Shown: positions 17,407 through 21,552 of the stretch, piece after piece
Layout: every line of letters begins with the position of its first letter
Numbering within the stretch: the first letter of the stretch is position 1
Notes under the pieces: model-generated
What the model saw: only the letters and a program-made list of their open reading frames with translations
Databases searched by the model: none
Told to the model about the DNA's origin: nothing
Translations under genes and position numbers: made by a program
DNA from: UBA4742 sp002403895
Lineage (GTDB): Bacteria > Actinomycetota > Acidimicrobiia > Acidimicrobiales > Acidimicrobilacustridaceae
Assembly: GCA_036823295.1 (NCBI GenBank)
Contig: DAISGD010000055.1
Coordinates: 1-21,552 of the forward strand
Length of the DNA: 21,552 nt
Reading direction: 5' to 3'

Positions 17407-18077
17407 GCGCCGCAGCTGCCTCCTCGTCGGTGAACTTCGTACGCAACGGCCGCGCCGATCTGGCCGTGCACCACCTGCGAGGGGGAACCGGTCGACCGCT
17501 GCTGCTGCTCCATGGCTTGGCCGAGCGCACGCCGGACACCGCGCCCGCCACCGTCGACCACTGGGTCGGTCCCGTCTGCGGCCTCGACTTCATCGGGCAT
17601 GGGAGCTCCACCATCCCGGCGGGTGGCGGCTACACGGCCGAGGTATTGATGGCCGACGTCGACGCCGCCCTCGGGGAGCTGGGGCCGTGCACCATCCTGG
17701 GCCGCGGCCTCGGTGCTTATGTTGCCCTGCTCATCGCCGGGGCACGACCCGAGCTCGTGCGGGGGGCCATCCTGGCTGACGGGCCCGGGCTGATCGGGGG
17801 TGGCATCCGCCCGTCGTCCCCGTTGGTGGTGCCGCTGGATCCGGCGCTCCCCGTCCCTCCCGATCCACTGGCGCTGGCGGAGCTCTCCCGCGACGTCCGG
17901 CCTCCCGACTACGCGGCGGAGTTCGTGCGCATGGCCCTGCACGGTTCGGGCCTCGACCAGCCCATCGCCGTGGCCGCCGTCGTACGCCCCGAGTGGCTGA
18001 CCGGGGTGGTCGGTGAGTTCGGCGTCATCGAGCTGACCGTCGAGTCGGCCCTCGCTCGCTTCGCCCGCATCGACTGA
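17403..18077 (+). CDS. Alpha/beta-hydrolase-fold protein lacking the nucleophile serine
   Basis: The protein has 224 residues with a recognisable fold: LLLLHGLAER (oxyanion region), VCGLDFIGHGSS (the D-xxGHGxS loop) and a strand-elbow-helix TILGRGLGAYVALLIAGARPELV. At the elbow, where GxSxG is expected, the sequence is GRGLG, so residue 102 is Gly (GGC codon at 17706-17708) instead of Ser. It is also short: the part after the core lacks a clear terminal strand with catalytic His. It may be a non-catalytic partner, a protein with other chemistry, or a decaying copy. It starts inside the stop of the upstream hydrolase (ATGA overlap), so both are made together. Confidence 0.8.
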   Translation: MSAAAASSSVNFVRNGRADLAVHHLRGGTGRPLLLLHGLAERTPDTAPATVDHWVGPVCGLDFIGHGSSTIPAGGGYTAEVLMADVDAALGELGPCTILGRGLGAYVALLIAGARPELVRGAILADGPGLIGGGIRPSSPLVVPLDPALPVPPDPLALAELSRDVRPPDYAAEFVRMALHGSGLDQPIAVAAVVRPEWLTGVVGEFGVIELTVESALARFARID

Positions 18078-18105
18078 CCTCGCCTGACGGGGTTTCGACC
18101 ACCGA

Positions 18106-18285
18106 GCGGGCCCCCAGACCGGACAGCACCGTGTCGATCTCTGAGTCGATGACGAGATCGCGGGTGGCATCGTCGAACGGGAAGCCGAGTAGCAACAGAT
18201 CGGCGACCCCGTGGGTCGCCGTCCACAACGTGAGCGCGGCGACGATCGATCCTCGACCGCTCCCGGACTGCTTCCCGTTCCGGGG
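18106..18285 (-). pseudogene. TetR-family regulator C-terminal remnant
   Basis: In the 265-bp gap between the hydrolase pair and the prenyl synthase gene, a minus-strand frame opens after a stop (18288-18286). It reads SIVAALTLWTATHGVADLLL, then GFPFDDATRDLVIDSEIDTV and LSGLGAR. The LWxxxHGxxxLLL pattern and the following helices are typical of the ligand-binding C-terminus of TetR repressors. No helix-turn-helix is encoded upstream, since the prenyl synthase gene ends at 18343. It therefore looks like the 3' end of a deleted regulator gene. The remaining gap shows nothing else. Confidence 0.5.
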
Positions 18286-18342
18286 TCACTCCACAAACGT
18301 CAATGGTGGGACGGATTCTCGCCGCATGCCGCGGTGTTGCGT

Positions 18343-19452
18343 TCAGTGCTGCCGCTCGGCCACGTAGTGCGCCATCGTCACGAGGGCCTGGCGGGCGTCT
18401 TCGCCCAAGGGCGCCGCCTGCATGGCGTCGATGGCCCGCTCCGTGAGGGTGGCAATGGATCGCTCGATCTCGGGGCGCGCGCCGCAGTTGGTGAGGAGCT
18501 CCTGGAGGGCGACGACCTCGTCGTCGTCGAGATCAGGCGCCCCCACGCGGGCCAGCAACGCGCGCCCGACGGGGTCGTGCACCCGGGCTGTGGCCTCAGC
18601 CAGCAACGGTGTCGGCTTGCCCTCGCGTAGGTCGTCGCCCACGGGCTTGCCGGTGCGTTCGCTGTCTCCGAACGAGCCCAGGATGTCATCGCGCAGTTGG
18701 AAGGCCTCTCCCAGCGGGTCACCGTAGGCCGACAGGGTCGATGCCAGTTCTTCTCCCCGTCCGGCCAGGGCTGCGCCGAGGTGGAGAGGACGTTCGACCG
18801 TGTACTTCCCGGACTTGTAGCGGGCGATGCGGCGGGCGGTGGTGACGTCGGTTCCTGCCCGGGCGGTGCCGAGCACATCGAGGTACTGGCCGACGTTGAG
18901 CTCGATCTTGAGTTCGTTCCAGATTCGTCGCGCCGGGGGCGGGGCGCCCACCAGGAGACGGTCGGCGTAGACGCAGGCCAGGTCCCCCACCAGAATGGCG
19001 ACGCCCTCGCCGAAGCGCCGCGGCTCACCCCGCCAGCTCCCGTCGGTGTGGACGCCTTCGAACTCGATGTGGACGGTGGGGGCTCGCCGCCGAGTGCCCG
19101 AGCCGTCCATGACGTCATCGTGGATCAGGGCGAAGGCGTGGAGCAGCTCGAAGGCAGCGCCGACGTCCACGATGGTAGGTGGGTTGTCGGCTCGGTCGTC
19201 GCGAGCTCGATCGGCTGGTTCGTCGTGTGGTGTGGCGGACCCACCGGCTCCGACGTAGGCCCAGTGACAGAACGCCGGACGTAGCCGTTTGCCGCTGCCC
19301 AACACGAAGCGGCGCAACGCCTCGAGGGGCGCGCCCAGGTCGGCGTCGATGGCCACCCAGCGCGCTTGCTCGTCGGCCAGGACCTCTTCAAGACGGCGCT
19401 CGACCGGCCCGGCGACCACACGGATTACCTCCGGCGGTTCGACCCCACTCAC
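18343..19452 (-). CDS. Polyprenyl diphosphate synthase (IdsA/GGPP-synthase-like)
   Basis: The protein has 369 residues. It is a trans-isoprenyl diphosphate synthase that would condense IPP with allylic diphosphates to make C15-C20 or longer chains for quinones, carotenoids or lipid carriers; product length cannot be read safely. GSGKRLRPA (52-60) is the IPP-binding motif, HDDVMDGSGTRRR (111-123) the first Asp-rich motif, YKSGKYTVERP (212-222) the Lys motif, and FQLRDDILGSFGD (251-263) the second, in the DDxxG form usual in actinobacterial enzymes. A hydrophilic Asp/Arg/Pro insert at about 71-92 separates the first helices. GTG 19452 overlaps the xseB stop in GTGA. Confidence 0.93.
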   Translation of the reverse strand: MSGVEPPEVIRVVAGPVERRLEEVLADEQARWVAIDADLGAPLEALRRFVLGSGKRLRPAFCHWAYVGAGGSATPHDEPADRARDDRADNPPTIVDVGAAFELLHAFALIHDDVMDGSGTRRRAPTVHIEFEGVHTDGSWRGEPRRFGEGVAILVGDLACVYADRLLVGAPPPARRIWNELKIELNVGQYLDVLGTARAGTDVTTARRIARYKSGKYTVERPLHLGAALAGRGEELASTLSAYGDPLGEAFQLRDDILGSFGDSERTGKPVGDDLREGKPTPLLAEATARVHDPVGRALLARVGAPDLDDDEVVALQELLTNCGARPEIERSIATLTERAIDAMQAAPLGEDARQALVTMAHYVAERQH

Positions 19453-19760
19453 GGAGTGTGGTTCCCGTCCCCGTCGGGATCACTGGTGGGGTCAGCACCG
19501 GTCGCCTCGGGCCCGGCGTCGAGGTCGGCGACGATGCGGGTGACCTCGGTGCGGGCGTCGTCGAGCCGCTCGCGACACAGGCGTACCAGCTCCGCGGCCC
19601 GCTCCACCCGTGTGGCGAGGGCGTCGATGTCGGCGTCACCCGCCTCGAGGTCATCGAGGATGGCGTCGAGCTCGGCCAGCGCGTCGGCGTAGGAGGACGC
19701 GGAGGCCCCGGTCGTTACTCGTTCGGCGCCAGGCGTGGAAGCGGGGGTATCACCGAGCAT
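19449..19760 (-). CDS. xseB: Exodeoxyribonuclease VII small subunit
   Basis: The protein has 103 residues. The XseB helical core is at residues 24-80: YADALAELDAILDDLEAGDA, then LATRVERAAELVRLCRERLD. It forms the coiled-coil partner of XseA in the nuclease that degrades single-stranded DNA into oligonucleotides. The N-terminal 20 residues and the Asp/Gly/Pro-rich tail are low-complexity and not conserved in the family. ATG 19760 is preceded by GGAGG with 8-nt spacing and overlaps the xseA stop by 11 nt. The reading frame stays open far upstream, but that part is a shadow of xseA. Confidence 0.9.
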   Translation of the reverse strand: MLGDTPASTPGAERVTTGASASSYADALAELDAILDDLEAGDADIDALATRVERAAELVRLCRERLDDARTEVTRIVADLDAGPEATGADPTSDPDGDGNHTP

Positions 19761-21027
19761 CGACGCGTCCTCCGGATGGTGTGATGGTGAGCCCGTCGGG
19801 GACGACTCGGCTTTGGGTCGTCCCGTCGACGAACGTGGTGACGAGAAGATCACCAGGCTGCAGGCTCTCGACACTGCGGACGAGTCCGCCGCCGGCGGTG
19901 CGGGTGATGGACCAGCCCCGGGCCAGCGCCCGCGCCGGGTCGAGCGAACCGACCCGGGTCGCGGTGGCGTCCAGGTGAAGGGTGGCGCGGTCGACCGCCC
20001 GGGGTGCCGCCCGGGCCAGCCGCCGGGAGGACTCGCCCAGCTGGAGATCGCCGCCCAGTACGGCCGCCTGACCAGCGCGGGCCACCCCGGCGGCAGACGC
20101 CCGGAGGTGTCGATCAACTCGCTCGAGCTGGTGGTCGGCGGCTCGTCCGATGTGCGACCAGCAGGCGTCGACCCGGTCATGGAAGGCCCGGGCCCGGGCG
20201 ACCAGAAAGGCGGCGCAGGCGGTCGGGGTTTTGCACGCGGTGTGGGCCACCTCGTCGGCGATGCTGCGGTCGATCTCGTGGCCGATGCCGGTCAGGACCG
20301 GCACGCCGAGTCTGGCGATGGCGCGGGCCACCACCTCGCGGTCGAAGGTGGCCAGGTCGGTGCGGGCTCCGCCGCCCCGGATGACGGCAATGGCGTCCAC
20401 CTCATGGGTGGCGAGTTGGCGCACCGCGGCGGCCACCTGGCGATCGGACGCTCCGCCCTGGACCCTCGTGTCGAGCGCGATGACCTTCCACGCCAGGCCG
20501 CTAGCTTCCAGCTCGTGGAGGAAGTCCGCCTCGGCGGCACTCCCGCTGCTGGTGACCATGCCGACCCGCAGGGGGCGGAGGGCGAGGGGCAGCGAGGCGT
20601 TGCGGTCGAGCAACCCCTCGGTGGAGAGCGCCTGCAAGAGTCGCTCCCGTTCGCTGGCCAGCCGTCCCAGCGTGTAGTCGGGATCGATCGCCGTCATGCG
20701 CAGTTGCAGCTTGCCTTGGGCGCCGTAGACCGAGAGCCGCCCCCGCAGCCGGATCTCAACGCCGTCGGTCATTCGCATGCCACCCACCCGCTTGAGGGTG
20801 GCGTTCACCGAAGCCTTGGCCGAGGAGAACAGCGTGACCGCGAGCTGGGCCACGGGCGGGCCACCCGGTTCGCCGGCTTCGACGAGCTGGAAGTACACGT
20901 GCCCCGCCGGGGACCGACTCAGCGAGCTGATCTCGCCTTGGACCCAGACCTCGTCGGGGAAGCACACGTCGAGCGCGGTCTGGATGGCGTTCGTCAGATC
21001 GCTGACCCGGTAGGTGGGCTCGTCCAC
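19750..21027 (-). CDS. xseA: Exodeoxyribonuclease VII large subunit
   Basis: The protein has 425 residues. It has an N-terminal OB-fold (about 5-100, VWVQGEISSLSRSPAGHVYF) that binds single-stranded DNA, followed by the catalytic core: VGMVTSSGSAAEADFLHEL, AVIRGGGARTDLATFD and GIGHEIDRSIADEVAH with KTPTACA. A helical region and short C-terminal domain (ALARGWSIT, LQPGDLLVTTF) complete the family pattern. Start choice is uncertain: GTG 21027 has a TACGGT box 8 nt upstream (21041-21036), while GTG 21063, which would add 12 residues, has neither a ribosome binding site nor a -10 box. First gene of an operon with xseB and the prenyl synthase. Confidence 0.93.
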   Translation of the reverse strand: MDEPTYRVSDLTNAIQTALDVCFPDEVWVQGEISSLSRSPAGHVYFQLVEAGEPGGPPVAQLAVTLFSSAKASVNATLKRVGGMRMTDGVEIRLRGRLSVYGAQGKLQLRMTAIDPDYTLGRLASERERLLQALSTEGLLDRNASLPLALRPLRVGMVTSSGSAAEADFLHELEASGLAWKVIALDTRVQGGASDRQVAAAVRQLATHEVDAIAVIRGGGARTDLATFDREVVARAIARLGVPVLTGIGHEIDRSIADEVAHTACKTPTACAAFLVARARAFHDRVDACWSHIGRAADHQLERVDRHLRASAAGVARAGQAAVLGGDLQLGESSRRLARAAPRAVDRATLHLDATATRVGSLDPARALARGWSITRTAGGGLVRSVESLQPGDLLVTTFVDGTTQSRVVPDGLTITPSGGRVDAR

Positions 21028-21108
21028 GAAGGGTGACCGTAGCGGCCGCGTCACCGGACTCACGCTTCGGCCTGGCTCGCCCGTTCGATCCTGGGTCTCG
21101 GTCCTCGG

Positions 21109-21552
21109 TCATGGCGGGTCGAGGTTCCAGGGGGTGAGGTTGGCGCCGACGGGTGATCGCCACGCTTCGCTGGGTGGGTGATGGCCGGTGCGCTGCTCGG
21201 CGGTGGGTGGGGGCCACCAGTGCCATTCGTCCCGGTGGCGTTCGAGGCGGGCACCGTCACGGGTCTTTTGGTTGTGGTGGAACTGGCACAACAGATTCAA
21301 GTTGTCGGTGGAACCGGGTCCGCCGTTGGCGAAGTCGTCGCGGTGGTCTTGTTGGGTGCGCCGGGCATTGCCGCAGCCTTTGACGATGCAGCACCAGTCA
21401 CGGGTTTTGACGGCGAGCTTGACCGCTTTGCGTACCGATCGGGTCGCGGAGGCATAGGTGGTGATGTCGACGCCGTCGTGAACCAATGCGTGGACGATTG
21501 CTTCGGGCAGCAGGCTTTTGACCCAGTTGACGTCGACGGGGCCGACGCCGAT
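21109..21552 (-). CDS. HNH endonuclease-domain protein, 13E12/DUF222 type (5' end outside window)
   Basis: Only the C-terminal 147 residues are inside the window; the frame is open through the right edge, so the gene is partial at its 5' end. RSVRKAVKLAVKTRDWCCIV begins the HNH module, CGNARRTQQDHRDDFANGG holds the first His, and TDNLNLLCQFHHNQKTRDG the Asn and the final CxxHH. This arrangement with VKxCG is typical of the abundant actinobacterial 13E12-repeat/DUF222 proteins, many of which are multicopy and of unclear role. The tail (HWWPPPTAEQR onward) is Pro/Trp-rich, also common in the group. The gene ends 81 bp upstream of the chosen xseA start. Confidence 0.88.
   Translation of the reverse strand: MGVGPVDVNWVKSLLPEAIVHALVHDGVDITTYASATRSVRKAVKLAVKTRDWCCIVKGCGNARRTQQDHRDDFANGGPGSTDNLNLLCQFHHNQKTRDGARLERHRDEWHWWPPPTAEQRTGHHPPSEAWRSPVGANLTPWNLDPP

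Overview
The window is a GC-rich, densely packed stretch of bacterial chromosome, most likely from the Actinomycetota and possibly an acidimicrobial lineage. Supporting traits are the high GC, many GTG starts, a 13E12/DUF222-type HNH protein, a K+-independent-type H+-pyrophosphatase, an IdsA-like prenyl synthase, and repeated leaderless starts in which a TAnnnT box lies 6-8 nt before the start codon. The lineage is inferred from gene style, not from a marker search.

Layout. 10-83: tRNA-Ala(TGC), minus strand. 193-1003: small DUF4177-like protein plus a COG4119-like Nudix hydrolase, plus strand. 1034-1150: a short SDR-like C-terminal remnant. 1182-2572 (minus): cytosolic Asp-box beta-propeller translationally coupled to a MoaD/ThiS-type sulfur carrier. 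2763-4711 (plus): glnB/glnK-type PII and amtB, the nitrogen sensing and ammonium uptake pair. 4740-10052 (minus): a four-gene operon of DtxR-family regulator, membrane H+-pyrophosphatase, PRC-barrel/MgtE-N protein and divergent Nramp transporter, with a good promoter and a palindromic candidate operator. 10154-13806 (minus): release factor RF3 followed by a large hydrolase lipoprotein. 13871-15043 (minus): beta-lactamase-fold serine hydrolase. 15097-15549 (minus) and 15612-16448 (plus): Fur-family regulator divergent from a six-helix membrane protein, with a Fur-box-like element between. 16489-18077 (plus): two coupled alpha/beta hydrolases, the second lacking its nucleophile serine. 18106-18285: TetR C-terminal remnant. 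18343-21027 (minus): xseA-xseB-prenyl synthase operon. 21109 to the end (minus): C-terminal part of an HNH endonuclease-like protein.

How it fits together. Most of the window is housekeeping or metabolic. The most interesting unit is the DtxR/H+-PPase/MgtE-N/Nramp operon. It places a PPi-driven proton pump, a cytosolic Mg-sensor-like domain and a proton-coupled-type metal transporter with changed metal-site residues under one metal-responsive-type regulator. This suggests a Mg2+ or Mn2+ homeostasis module that is energetically self-contained. The beta-propeller/sulfur-carrier pair is the second candidate for an undescribed function. No CRISPR array, prophage, insertion sequence or rRNA was seen.
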